Part shown: positions 14,606 through 23,249 of the stretch, in pieces
Layout of the letters: the number at the start of each line of letters is the position of its first letter
How positions within the stretch are numbered: the stretch's first letter is position 1
IMG/VR virus record: IMGVR_UViG_3300031812_000012
Coordinates: 1-34,461 of that record
From: a virus
Length of the DNA: 34,461 nt
Reading direction: 5' to 3' (one strand)
Made by a program: the position numbers and the translations under genes
The notes under the pieces: model-generated
The model's input: the letters and a program-made list of their open reading frames with translations, nothing else
What the model was told of the DNA's origin: nothing
Databases searched by the model: none

Positions 14606-14901
14606 GGGTCTATTCGTTTGGGCAAAATGCTTGCCGCTGGCGGTAGATTCCAAGGCCACCTCGAATGGCTGGAGGCCACATTTGTCGTTACCCACAGCAA
14701 AACCGGCGGCTCAATCTTCGTTGACTCCGGTAATGCTTGGCGATCGCACTCGATTCGATCGGCCTCTTGCTGTATACGCAGAATGCGACGCTCACGTTCA
14801 GCCGCAGCCCACTTGCAGCCTCCGCAGAAAAGCCAAGCTGCATTGGCCAGTAACGCCAACAGTACAATCTGAAGACGCATGTCGCGAAGCAGTTGTGTCA
14901 T
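14602..14901 (-). CDS. Membrane protein, copy 1 of a duplicated pair
   Basis: This 99-aa protein carries one transmembrane segment (IVLLALLANAAWLFCGG), then a short charged coil (AAAERERRILRIQQEADRIE). Its N-terminal about 40 residues match the protein at 14092-14355. Unlike that copy, the C-terminal 45 residues (TKIEPPVLLWVTTNVASSHS and on) lose the coiled-coil pattern and look divergent or frameshifted. The ATG at 14901 overlaps the spike stop as ATGA (14898-14901); a TTG at 14907 is less likely. A lysis-region membrane role is inferred. Confidence 0.6.
   Translation of the reverse strand: MTQLLRDMRLQIVLLALLANAAWLFCGGCKWAAAERERRILRIQQEADRIECDRQALPESTKIEPPVLLWVTTNVASSHSRWPWNLPPAASILPKRIDP
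14829..14895. repeat. Near-identical repeat in duplicated membrane genes, copy 1
   Basis: This is the counterpart of 14278-14345 and begins gaaaagccaagctgcattgg. It encodes the same membrane segment (ALLANAAWLF). Confidence 0.7.
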
Positions 14902-17900
14902 GGCCAAGGGTCAGGCATGTAATCGATTTGACTCTTGAACCAGCGCCATGTCGTGGTGCTGCCGGTTTTGTTGTAAGACCAGATCACCGGCACCATGCTA
15001 GTATCTTCAGTTGGCACCGCCCCCGGCCCCACCGTCGCAACCAGCCTGTTGTTGATGTAGAAACCAAGGCTCTCGTCGGCGTGCCTGATCATGCTCAAAC
15101 GGTATGCCCGCCCAGATTCAATTGGAATTTCGGTTGCGATGAACGTCTGGTCGCCAGATGTAGTGCGCCGCACGAAGATGTTCCAGTTGCCGTTGGTGGC
15201 AACGAATAATGCACTGAGTTGTGTGGCGCCTGGCCAATCCAATGTGCCGCTTGTGTTCGGTGTAATGGTGCCGACGTACATGTTAAGATCGGCCGGCGTG
15301 TCAACGGCAAGAATATGCGTAATCCGCTGAAGGGCCCGATAGGCCGGCGCAATCGCGCCATTATAGAAGACACGGCCACCTGTGCCTATGGCGTTGGTGC
15401 GCAGGAGCAGGTTGCCAGCGATGGTTTGCCCGCTGGCGTTGGTCGTCGTGTTGGCAACTGCGTTGTGCGCCGACCATGAAGCCCCTGGCGAGGCTGCTGG
15501 GGTGGTTCCAGTATTCGGCGCCTGTGCCCACATACTGATGATTTCGGATCCGGGGGCGACGGCGGTTCGATACCAGGCCCATTGATTGGTGTCATGGCTG
15601 GCCACAGTAAGGCCGGGCATCGGCGGGTTGCTGAGCCCCCCGCTCGAGGGCTGCGCCCAGGTTCCATCCCCCCGCAGGAACGTTGTGCTGTCGCGCGTGC
15701 CCGTGGCCGCAATAGAGCTCACGGGGATATTTGTTGTAACAAGATTGGTGCCGACTAGCATTAGCCCATTCGTGGGATGAACGCTCTGCGCCGTGCTGTT
15801 AGTGTCAAGACCCAGCAGCCTGACAGAACTCAATTCGCGAGCGCGCAGAAATGGGCCCGTCACGCGCGCTTCGAAGAAAGGAGCGCTGTACGTCTGACCA
15901 TTGGCTACATTGGAGATTGTGACGGGCATTCCCGAATAATGAGGAAGCGCTGCTGTGGCCGGATTCACCCAGATTGGTGGGGATGGCGACAGGTCATCGA
16001 GAAGGTTAAGACCATGGACACGCAAATATTCACAAGCCCCGCTGTACAGAATTACCGGGTTATAATTGGTGTTCACTCTCGTCACGCGCACGCCATTGAT
16101 ATCGACGGCAAAGGGAGCATGAAAGACAAAAGTCGGGCCGGTTGCCATAAGCTCCAGATTGCCAGCATCGACTCGAACAATTCCGTTCGTGGCCGCCAGG
16201 ATGTTGTTTACTCGCCGGCCCTCAAATGAGCGAAGAGTGAGAGCCTTGCCGGCGATACCATCTAGCGGCCGCCAGACAATGCCAGCGCTGTGTGGCGCTT
16301 CAAACAGATTGGTTCGGTATGTAGAATGCTCGGCGTCGCCAAGGTACACGTGATTTAACTCGGCATTATCAGCGTGGGCAAGGTAAAAGCCGTAGTTGTT
16401 CCCATACATTTCACATTGCTCGGCCAGCAGGCCGACACCATGCCCGATGTAGACGCCGATATAGAAATTATCGACCTTGATCCTGCGCAAAATGAGCCTG
16501 GAGGCTTTCTGTGAGCCAGAAACGCCTGACGCGAAGTCAAATGCTCTGCTGGTGGAAACACTGATCGGTTCACGCGTCTTCGTGATCCGCATATTGCCGA
16601 TTTCAGCCCACCAAAGCTGGTTCGTGCCGCCGTAGTTACCCGTCACTCCATGAACGACAAAGACTGGCGCAGTGGATGATTGCTGCGTGATTAAAGTACG
16701 GTCGATACCGCTTCCCCACACTGTAATGCCATGGGCCCGCAGCGTTAGCGCCTGTGTTATGACGTATATTCCGGGCGGAATGATTACGTAAGTCCGTGCT
16801 CCGTACAGATGTGTGGCGTTTGTGGTCTGATCGAGGGCGGCTTGCAAGTTTGGCCAGTCCTGGGCTCCGTTCCCGGTGGCCCGAGGAGCAACGATGAACA
16901 CGTCGTTGGGGCCGGGTACAGCCCATGTTCCGTCGCCGCGGAGGAACGTGCTCGCATCACGAGTCCCACTGGCAGAGATTCCAGAGACAGGAAGGTTGGT
17001 TGCTTGGACCAAATTGCCAATAATGCGGCCAGAGAAAATGCCCGTAGCCGCGGTTACGGTGTTCAACACGTCCAAGTTGGTCCGCACCGACAGATCCCCG
17101 TAAAACGTTTGCGCGCGATTGGTCCGCGCAACCGCATTGCCCACATCCAACGTGTAGACAGGAAGGTTCGTGGTTACGACGATGTGGTTCGTGTTGGCAC
17201 TGGCAACGTACTCAGTTGTCCCGCCACCACCGCCGCCGCCCGGAGGCACAGCCCATTGGCCGTCCCCGCGAAGAAAGGTTGTACCGTCGCGCGTCCCGCC
17301 GGCCGCAATGCCAGATACCGGAAGGTTGGTCAGCCCCGCAGCATTCCCTTCGAAGAGCGAAGCCGCCACTTTATTGGTCACGTCCAGCCACCCATGTACA
17401 CGCAGCAATCGGTTGTCAAATTCGCCGTAGATCAGCGGAATCGTCGTGTTGCGCGAATGAATCATCAGCCGGTCCACGCGACTGGTCGCATCATCTCGAA
17501 TGCCCCCGATTACGATGTTGTAGGGTGAATCTTCAAAATTCCGCCCCGCTCCGTCGCCGATGAACACTGACCAGCCCGAATTGGTCGCATGGCGCCCGCT
17601 TGCCGCGCCAATGGCGACCATATTCGTGCCACCCGCAGCATAGTCCCCGGCTGCGTAGCCAAGCATTGTGGCGAACGGAGAATTGGCTGCGTTTCGACCA
17701 GCCAGGCTCCCGACAATTACACTATACGGTGAATAAAGCGTGTCGAATGCCGCCTGCTGCCCTAATGCAACAGATTCCGTTAAGTTTGCGCCATACCGGC
17801 CAGCCGCATAGCCAGCAATCAGACTGTATGGCGCATTGGTCGCGAATTCGCCGGCATTCTGACCAATAATCACAGATCGGTATATTGAGTTCGTTGCGCT

Positions 17901-19097
17901 CTGGCCAGCGCGCCAGCCGATCGCCACCGCTTGCTCTGCATTGCCGGCTAGCGGCCCTGCGTGGCCGCCAATGAAGACTCCGCCAAAATAATTGGCTGTC
18001 CCCGTCGCCGGCAAGACGTCGCTTCCAATGCGAACAGTATTCGTCGTAAAGCGCAGCGCATCCACGGTTGCGGTCGAACGCACAATCAAGTTGGTGGTCG
18101 TAATGTTGGTCCGAACCTCAAGATTGCCGAAGAAGGTCTGCGGGCGGTTTGTCCATGCAAGCTCAGCCGGAAGCCGGCCTGCAGGCACTGTCCCTGATGC
18201 CAGCGCAGACGCGTCCAAATTGGTCAGGCCTGCGCCAGAACCGTGAAACGTTGCGGCGCTCGCAACATCGCCGGTCACAGTCGTCCTTCCAAAGATCATC
18301 CAATCGCCGTAGTTGGTCTGATTGCCCCAGAACCGGTGCGACCGGTTGGTTAAAGCAACGCTGCTCGGTAGTCTGGCCACGTCGATTGTGCCGGTGCGGA
18401 GCTCGGTAGCGTTCAGGTTCGTCAGGCCAGAGCCATTCCCGGTAAAGACACCCGCAGCAGAGATCCGCCAGCGCACTGTACCATCCTGCTCACCGGTCAA
18501 ATCGCCCAACGTATGTGCCCCTTGCTGGAACGTCTGCAGCGCCGTCCACGTTATCGCATTCGTGGTAATGGCTACCTGCGGGCCAACCCCAATCGAGTAT
18601 AGCGTGTCGTTGGTTTGTACTATGATCTTCGTCGGATCCAGCGTTGTGATGTACTCGGTCGATCCTATAAGGGATGATATCGGGTTCGTGTAGGTATAAA
18701 TGGTCAGGCCCTGAATGGCCAGTTGGTGCGCCTGGAGCACCGCATTCGTCTCGGGAACGGCAATCAAAATGCTGCCCGGCAGCCCCGCAAAGGTCAGCCG
18801 GTAAACCCCGGGGGCCAAATTCGTCTGCGCCGTGCCGTTTACGGCCTGAAGCGTGATTGGCTGGGAAAGGAAAATGGCGTTGGTCCCCGGGACGGTCCAT
18901 CCCGGAGCGTTCGTGGGCGTGATGGTGATGGCCCGATTCGCGTCCGTCCCGGTCAGCAGCTTAAGGTTAAAGAGGACCGGAGTGGCCTCAGCGATTGCGA
19001 TGGTCAGCCACAGCGTCGTAAGCGCGTAGACCGCCGACGCCACTTTGCGCCAGGCTGACGATAATCCATCGATGACCACGCCCATCAGTGATTTCAT
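14898..19097 (-). CDS. Giant modular tail spike/fibre (1399 aa)
   Basis: This is a host-recognition protein built of modules. Residues 15-37 are hydrophobic (ASAVYALTTLWLTIAIAEA), resembling a signal or anchor. Residues about 200-360 hold 'LTNL..L..GT...RLP..LTNR...F.GN' units. Residues about 370-530 contain about nine YadA-head-like repeats of about 20 aa (SVIIGQNAG, SLIAGYAAG, SVIVGSLAG, SVFIGDGAG, NIVIGG). Three 'GTRD..TFLRGDG.WA.P' repeats lie near 590, 700 and 1125. Residues about 730-1030 form a pectate-lyase-like right-handed beta-helix (IIPPGIYVITQALTLRAHGI), a fold used by polysaccharide-degrading tailspikes. The last about 250 residues look like a LamG/concanavalin-type sandwich. 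GGAG lies 7 nt before the start. It is probably trimeric; depolymerase activity is inferred. Confidence 0.85.
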   Translation of the reverse strand: MKSLMGVVIDGLSSAWRKVASAVYALTTLWLTIAIAEATPVLFNLKLLTGTDANRAITITPTNAPGWTVPGTNAIFLSQPITLQAVNGTAQTNLAPGVYRLTFAGLPGSILIAVPETNAVLQAHQLAIQGLTIYTYTNPISSLIGSTEYITTLDPTKIIVQTNDTLYSIGVGPQVAITTNAITWTALQTFQQGAHTLGDLTGEQDGTVRWRISAAGVFTGNGSGLTNLNATELRTGTIDVARLPSSVALTNRSHRFWGNQTNYGDWMIFGRTTVTGDVASAATFHGSGAGLTNLDASALASGTVPAGRLPAELAWTNRPQTFFGNLEVRTNITTTNLIVRSTATVDALRFTTNTVRIGSDVLPATGTANYFGGVFIGGHAGPLAGNAEQAVAIGWRAGQSATNSIYRSVIIGQNAGEFATNAPYSLIAGYAAGRYGANLTESVALGQQAAFDTLYSPYSVIVGSLAGRNAANSPFATMLGYAAGDYAAGGTNMVAIGAASGRHATNSGWSVFIGDGAGRNFEDSPYNIVIGGIRDDATSRVDRLMIHSRNTTIPLIYGEFDNRLLRVHGWLDVTNKVAASLFEGNAAGLTNLPVSGIAAGGTRDGTTFLRGDGQWAVPPGGGGGGGTTEYVASANTNHIVVTTNLPVYTLDVGNAVARTNRAQTFYGDLSVRTNLDVLNTVTAATGIFSGRIIGNLVQATNLPVSGISASGTRDASTFLRGDGTWAVPGPNDVFIVAPRATGNGAQDWPNLQAALDQTTNATHLYGARTYVIIPPGIYVITQALTLRAHGITVWGSGIDRTLITQQSSTAPVFVVHGVTGNYGGTNQLWWAEIGNMRITKTREPISVSTSRAFDFASGVSGSQKASRLILRRIKVDNFYIGVYIGHGVGLLAEQCEMYGNNYGFYLAHADNAELNHVYLGDAEHSTYRTNLFEAPHSAGIVWRPLDGIAGKALTLRSFEGRRVNNILAATNGIVRVDAGNLELMATGPTFVFHAPFAVDINGVRVTRVNTNYNPVILYSGACEYLRVHGLNLLDDLSPSPPIWVNPATAALPHYSGMPVTISNVANGQTYSAPFFEARVTGPFLRARELSSVRLLGLDTNSTAQSVHPTNGLMLVGTNLVTTNIPVSSIAATGTRDSTTFLRGDGTWAQPSSGGLSNPPMPGLTVASHDTNQWAWYRTAVAPGSEIISMWAQAPNTGTTPAASPGASWSAHNAVANTTTNASGQTIAGNLLLRTNAIGTGGRVFYNGAIAPAYRALQRITHILAVDTPADLNMYVGTITPNTSGTLDWPGATQLSALFVATNGNWNIFVRRTTSGDQTFIATEIPIESGRAYRLSMIRHADESLGFYINNRLVATVGPGAVPTEDTSMVPVIWSYNKTGSTTTWRWFKSQIDYMPDPWP

Positions 19098-19323
19098 CGC
19101 CTATCTCCAGTTCGGGTGCATCCAAAGGAAAGAAAAGGCGGACCCGCTCGCGCGGATCTTGTCGCATCTCGTCGTCGAGCTCGGCGAGCGGGACAGCGGC
19201 AATCGCTGCGATCAAGCCGCTGAAGGTGCCGGCGGCCGTGCGAACGTCCAGCTTGCGGCCATGCGTCCGCAGCAGCACGCCGGCACCATCGCGGGCGGCA
19301 ATCTCTCCAGGTACCAGGGTCAC
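18988..19323 (-). CDS. Putative head-tail connector protein (111 aa)
   Basis: This 111-aa protein follows the capsid gene and starts at GTG 19323, 3 bp after its stop. The sequence has an N-terminal strand region (GAGVLLRTHGRKLDVRT) and a C-terminal ITDGRGHRWIIVSLAQSGVGG. The latter resembles the 'G..W.I..V....G' strand pair of head-tail adaptor and neck proteins, a resemblance by eye only. The position after the major capsid protein fits a connector. Its last 110 bp overlap the start of the tail spike gene in another frame, an unusually long overlap. Confidence 0.6.
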   Translation of the reverse strand: MTLVPGEIAARDGAGVLLRTHGRKLDVRTAAGTFSGLIAAIAAVPLAELDDEMRQDPRERVRLFFPLDAPELEIGDEITDGRGHRWIIVSLAQSGVGGLRAYDAVADHRNR

Positions 19324-19326
19324 GAA

Positions 19327-20472
19327 TTACGTAGCAGCATCTCGGATGATTACGCCTGCCGAGGCGTCGCCGAGCGCAGCGCCGAAGCAAACCTCCCAGG
19401 TCATCCAAGTGGTGCGTGTGGCGGGCGAATACCACCGCCACTGCTCCACAGACAGTCCGATGTTTTCAACGGTCAAAACGGTGGAACTTGGGATGTTCAC
19501 GTCGCGCATGGGCTCCAGCGGCAGGCCCGCCGCCACAACAATGGCCTGCGGGTTGCAGCAGAAACCGGCCAGAGCCGTGGCTCCGCCAGTCCACAGTGTC
19601 TGTGGGAATACACCGTCCCATCCCGGATAGGTCCAGCCTTCAAGCGGGTTGAAGCTCTGCAAGTTGTCGGGCAGCAATCGCTTGAAGTAATCCTGACGCA
19701 GGATGGCGTACCGCCGTGGCGCGCGGACCAACAGCGCCCAGAGGTCTTTCATGCGCTCCGCAGTAAAGTTTGCCGACTGGATCGCGACGTTGTTTGAGCC
19801 GGTGAAGTTCGTGGTGGTCATCACGGTGATGACCCTCGACATGATTGCATCCGCGAATTCGGCGGCCTTAATCTCCAGGAACCACTCCAGGTCATACCCG
19901 CTCAGCACTTCAGACCAGTCGAAGTGCAGGAACGTGACGATATGGTCCGGGGTCACCGGCCGGTTCGAGATCGTGGCCGCGATGCCAGAGGCGGGCTCGA
20001 AATTCGTCGGGTTGGACTGCGTGGTCCCCTGCGTGGTCGCAATTGGAACCTGAATGGTCCGCCTGCCGATCCGGCCCTGGGTGACAGTCCTGGCGAAGGC
20101 TTGCAACGGCGCAAGCCGATGCTGCAACACGGTCAGCGCGACGGAGCTGACGATCGCAGGCATCAACGCGCCAGTGGGTGAGGTATTGTAGGTGTTGGCC
20201 GCCAACGGCTCAAAGAGCGGGAATGCCTGGCGCAGGTGATTGAATTCCCGCACCAGGAATTTGCGGCGCTCCTGTGCCGACTTGCCACGCAACAGGCTCT
20301 CAAGGGTTTGGTCCTCGGCCCGAATGTTCGGGCTTGGCAAAGGCCCCGGCGGGGGCTGTTGCTGCCCGTGCGGTTGAGGTTGCGGCGGCGCTGCGGGCTG
20401 TGGCTGCGGCGCCGCCTGCCCGCCCTGAGTCTTGTCCGCGGCCGGTGCCGCGGGCTTGGTTTGGTCCTCCAT
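19327..20472 (-). CDS. Nested start for scaffold-major capsid product (381 aa)
   Basis: Inside the protease-capsid gene an in-frame ATG (codon 224, product beginning MEDQTKPAAPAADK) is preceded by AAGGAGG at 20481-20487 with exactly 8 nt between. This is as good a translation start as any in the window. The product would be the linker plus the capsid domain without protease. It would solve the stoichiometry problem of a fusion, since hundreds of capsid subunits but few proteases are needed. Lambda C/Nu3 uses the same trick for scaffold. Use of this start is inference from the ribosome-binding site. Confidence 0.65.
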   Translation of the reverse strand: MEDQTKPAAPAADKTQGGQAAPQPQPAAPPQPQPHGQQQPPPGPLPSPNIRAEDQTLESLLRGKSAQERRKFLVREFNHLRQAFPLFEPLAANTYNTSPTGALMPAIVSSVALTVLQHRLAPLQAFARTVTQGRIGRRTIQVPIATTQGTTQSNPTNFEPASGIAATISNRPVTPDHIVTFLHFDWSEVLSGYDLEWFLEIKAAEFADAIMSRVITVMTTTNFTGSNNVAIQSANFTAERMKDLWALLVRAPRRYAILRQDYFKRLLPDNLQSFNPLEGWTYPGWDGVFPQTLWTGGATALAGFCCNPQAIVVAAGLPLEPMRDVNIPSSTVLTVENIGLSVEQWRWYSPATRTTWMTWEVCFGAALGDASAGVIIRDAAT

Positions 20473-21141
20473 AAGCGTTTCCTCCTTCTTCATTTTGCTT
20501 GTCTTGTCCGGTGGGTCACTCTTTGCGCCCGCGGCAGCGGCCCCACCATGCCGCGCCGCAAACTCTTCCCAGCGCCGGAAATGCATTGCCTTCGCCGCCT
20601 CGGCCCACATCTTCCATGGCGGTACGGCGGCCATAGCGCCGGCGCCGGCGTCCTCGATTCGATGCACAAACCCGAATTCTTTGGCCTCCTCAGGCGTAAA
20701 CCATGCCTCTTCTTGCATCATCTTTCGGATTGTTTCCTGATCCTTGCCTGTGGTGGAGGCGTAAATGTTGGCCATGGTCCGCGATAGGCCGTCCAAGGCC
20801 TCAGCACTCCGCAGGTGCTCCTCTGCATTGCCAACCGTAAACCCCCAAGCGTCATGGATCATGATGGAAGAGGCCGGACGCGCAACAATTTCGCGCCCGG
20901 CAGCCGCAATCAAAGATGCAATGGACCACGCGGCGCCCTCGATGTAAACCGTCGGTTTCCGTTCTCGAAGCGCATTGTAAATCCCAAAGCCTTCCGTGAC
21001 GGATCCGCCGGGAGAATTGATGAGAACAGTTAATGGCTCATCTGGCGGGATGCGCTCCAGAAAATCACGCACCGCTGTGTAGCTAATCGCGTCGCCGAAG
21101 AAATCGGTGCCGATCGGTTTATCAATCCTCAGTGTCGCCAT
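19327..21141 (-). CDS. Fused ClpP-type prohead protease, scaffold-like linker and major capsid protein
   Basis: This 604-aa protein joins three units. Residues 1-170 are an S14 ClpP-like protease: NSPGGSV (44-50), the GAAWSIAS nucleophile region (Ser near 73), and MIHDAWG with the catalytic His (near 95). Residues about 170-310 are charged and then Pro/Gln-rich (APQPQPAAPPQPQPHGQQQ), like scaffold/delta domains. From about 310 on is a capsid-type sequence (NTYNTSPTGALMPAIVSSVA to the end). In lambda-like phages the protease matures the prohead by cutting scaffold and itself. The start has AGGAGGT 5 nt upstream and overlaps the portal gene by 20 bp. An internal start at 20472 probably also makes free scaffold-capsid protein. 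Confidence 0.9.
   Translation of the reverse strand: MATLRIDKPIGTDFFGDAISYTAVRDFLERIPPDEPLTVLINSPGGSVTEGFGIYNALRERKPTVYIEGAAWSIASLIAAAGREIVARPASSIMIHDAWGFTVGNAEEHLRSAEALDGLSRTMANIYASTTGKDQETIRKMMQEEAWFTPEEAKEFGFVHRIEDAGAGAMAAVPPWKMWAEAAKAMHFRRWEEFAARHGGAAAAGAKSDPPDKTSKMKKEETLMEDQTKPAAPAADKTQGGQAAPQPQPAAPPQPQPHGQQQPPPGPLPSPNIRAEDQTLESLLRGKSAQERRKFLVREFNHLRQAFPLFEPLAANTYNTSPTGALMPAIVSSVALTVLQHRLAPLQAFARTVTQGRIGRRTIQVPIATTQGTTQSNPTNFEPASGIAATISNRPVTPDHIVTFLHFDWSEVLSGYDLEWFLEIKAAEFADAIMSRVITVMTTTNFTGSNNVAIQSANFTAERMKDLWALLVRAPRRYAILRQDYFKRLLPDNLQSFNPLEGWTYPGWDGVFPQTLWTGGATALAGFCCNPQAIVVAAGLPLEPMRDVNIPSSTVLTVENIGLSVEQWRWYSPATRTTWMTWEVCFGAALGDASAGVIIRDAAT
20481..20487 (-). promoter_or_regulatory. 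Internal ribosome-binding site for the capsid product
   Basis: AAGGAGG on the minus strand lies 8 nt before the in-frame ATG at 20470-20472. It sits in the middle of a long gene, where a perfect site with ideal spacing is unlikely by chance and decides the second start. Confidence 0.65.
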
Positions 21142-22621
21142 TCGTCACCTCCTGCCCGTCTCGAGCCCTAACCGCGCTGTTGGTGCTCTCTGGGACTAAT
21201 GTCTGCGAAAGCCAGCGCACGTCAAGGCCAAATTGTTCAGCCAACTGCCGCATGTAAGCGATTTGCTCCGCCCGCTTTCTAAGTTCTTGCCGCCAGTCCA
21301 GGCCCATTTGCCCATAGATAAGTTCCCAGTGCGAAGCGCCATGCTTGAGCTCCTCAAGCATCGCCACCGTGGAGCGGCCCAGGTCAACATCAATTTGGCG
21401 CGGCGCGCGAATGGAAACGTTCGACCATGTTGCCGGGGCCGGTGGCAGGCCCGAGTTGTTGGCCATAATCACCCCGAGCGCATGGGCGTAGATTTTGCGC
21501 GTCGCGCGAATGAACAGTTCCGAGGCCGAAATCATGGAACTGCGCGCGGCCGCCAGGTCTGCGCGGGCCACAGTGCCCTGAACGCTGTAGGGCGCCACCA
21601 GCTGGCGAGGAATCCCCACCCCCACGCAAATCTTGTTGATCAGATAATCCCAGAACGCACGCTGTTGTTCGGTCGGCCGCTGCGGCTGAATTACGGTAAC
21701 ATCTTCGCCGGGTAGAAGCGCAACTGCGCGGCCGCCAAGGGCATCGCTGTAATGGCGGACCCGGTCCGCGATTTCTTGCCCGGCCGATTCGATCTGCTCC
21801 AGCCCAAGGTCGGCGCGACGCACAAGCTCGGCGCCAAATTCGCCGGTGTGCAGCTTCCAGATCGTCGATTTCTCGGCGGCGTCCGCGTGGGCCCGCATCT
21901 CGTACATCTCCAGGTCCATGAGACAGTGCATGTCCCGAAGTACGGGCGTGAGGACCGGCATGCCTCGCAATTGATCCGAGTATGAAGGATCCATGATGTG
22001 GATGATCTGCGAAGCCGGGACCCTGCGCGTGCCGCCGCGATCATCAGTCAGGACGTGATAGGCGATCGGCTGCGTTGTCAGCGGGTCAATTTCAATGCCG
22101 TCGATGATTTTTTTCCTCTGCTGCGGCGCAAGGTTCGTGGGCTGGACGATCCTATGCGTTTCTAGGACCTGCACCGCGGGACGGCCCTCGAGCTCTGTCA
22201 GGTAGATGAAAACTTCGCCGTCGAAAAACCATCTCCAGACCATCAGCGCCTGCGCGGCTCCCCAGCCATTCTGTCCGGCGGGCCCGAGGACCAACTGATC
22301 CTTGATCTCTTCCCATGCGGTCGTTGCCCACTGGTCCCACGGCTCATAACCGCTGGCAGGCACGAGGGCCAGCCCCCGCGGGCCAACGGTATAGTCCACG
22401 TAGATCGCGGCAAGCCGGTTCGCCAGGGCCGAGTGCCGCTCGAAATACCTCGAAACCGCAATGTTTTGTGCCCGGTCAGCCCGAGCCCCTAGGCTTTCCC
22501 AGCCGCCCGGCGCTTCGAGAGAGAGCTGCGAAAGGCCGCGGTCTGCGACAAGATACCTGCCATAGAGCCGTCGCTCACCGTTTCGGCCGCGCGTCAGCAG
22601 CCTCTTAAGTAAACCGAGCAT
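21122..22621 (-). CDS. Portal protein, lambda gpB type
   Basis: This 499-aa portal protein forms the ring at the capsid vertex through which DNA enters and leaves. It shows the lambda-family layout: an N-terminal arm (RADRAQNIAVSRYFERHSALANRLAAIYVDYTVG), a WRWFFDGEVFIYL stretch, ETHRI and IDGIEIDPLTTQPIAYHVL in the middle, and IIHIMDPSYSDQLRGMPVLTPVL. The C-terminal half has the long helical region with DAAEKSTIW and NKICVGVGIPRQLVAPYSVQ. The length is close to that of gpB. The gene overlaps the upstream small gene by 17 bp and the protease by 20 bp, as expected in a portal-protease-capsid block. Confidence 0.92.
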   Translation of the reverse strand: MLGLLKRLLTRGRNGERRLYGRYLVADRGLSQLSLEAPGGWESLGARADRAQNIAVSRYFERHSALANRLAAIYVDYTVGPRGLALVPASGYEPWDQWATTAWEEIKDQLVLGPAGQNGWGAAQALMVWRWFFDGEVFIYLTELEGRPAVQVLETHRIVQPTNLAPQQRKKIIDGIEIDPLTTQPIAYHVLTDDRGGTRRVPASQIIHIMDPSYSDQLRGMPVLTPVLRDMHCLMDLEMYEMRAHADAAEKSTIWKLHTGEFGAELVRRADLGLEQIESAGQEIADRVRHYSDALGGRAVALLPGEDVTVIQPQRPTEQQRAFWDYLINKICVGVGIPRQLVAPYSVQGTVARADLAAARSSMISASELFIRATRKIYAHALGVIMANNSGLPPAPATWSNVSIRAPRQIDVDLGRSTVAMLEELKHGASHWELIYGQMGLDWRQELRKRAEQIAYMRQLAEQFGLDVRWLSQTLVPESTNSAVRARDGQEVTNGDTED

Positions 22622-22973
22622 TTTGGGCGTCGACGAGGTAAGATTTCCGGCTTACACGAGCCAAGACCAGCATCTTGCGGTAGCGCTCTTCTTCACTCTC
22701 GGACGGGTTCGCGGCCGCAAGATCGTCGTACAATTCAACGAGCGAACCCCAGGCCCGAGCAATTTCGGCGCTCGTCACTGCGTGGGCCGCGGCCCCGGTC
22801 CAGTACACCGTGGACAGGGCTCCGTTGGACACAGATTGAATCGACCCGCTCGCGTGGATGGCCGCGGCCGCATCCTCTTGAGACCGCAACACGTCCCTCA
22901 AGGGCTTCCCCTCGGCAACGGCCATGGTCCAAGCCCCTTCCAACATCCGCCTGCGGTCTGTACCTGTAATCAC
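22605..22973 (-). CDS. First gene of the late operon; small head protein upstream of the portal
   Basis: This 122-aa helical protein starts at GTG 22973, with AGGGTGG just upstream, and overlaps the portal gene by 17 bp. It has helices around RRMLEGAWTMAVAEGKPLRDVL and IARAWGSLVELYDDLAAANP, and a basic C-terminus (RVSRKSYLVDAQNARFT). In lambda the slot before the portal gene is held by the head-tail joining protein gpW, but this protein is longer and I see no clear sequence link. It is the promoter-proximal gene of the leftward late operon. Confidence 0.65.
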   Translation of the reverse strand: MITGTDRRRMLEGAWTMAVAEGKPLRDVLRSQEDAAAAIHASGSIQSVSNGALSTVYWTGAAAHAVTSAEIARAWGSLVELYDDLAAANPSESEEERYRKMLVLARVSRKSYLVDAQNARFT

Positions 22974-23249
22974 GCCACCACCCTACTGTAATGATAAGCC
23001 CAGTCAAGCCTAATCCCGCGCAAAATTATGTGCCCGCTCAACCCGCCCAGGATTCGATCTGCCTGGCTTTTTAATTGCGGCGCGGCTCCCCCACTTCGCC
23101 AGAGCGAAAAGCCGGCCGTAGGCTGGTTTAAAGCAATCTGGCGCCAGGCCAGAACAGGACCAGCCGAGCCGCCGCAGCCATAGCGACATAGGCAACCAAT
23201 TGTCAACCTCGGCCGCAAAGGCAGTTGACAATTCGGCATCCGAAATTTG

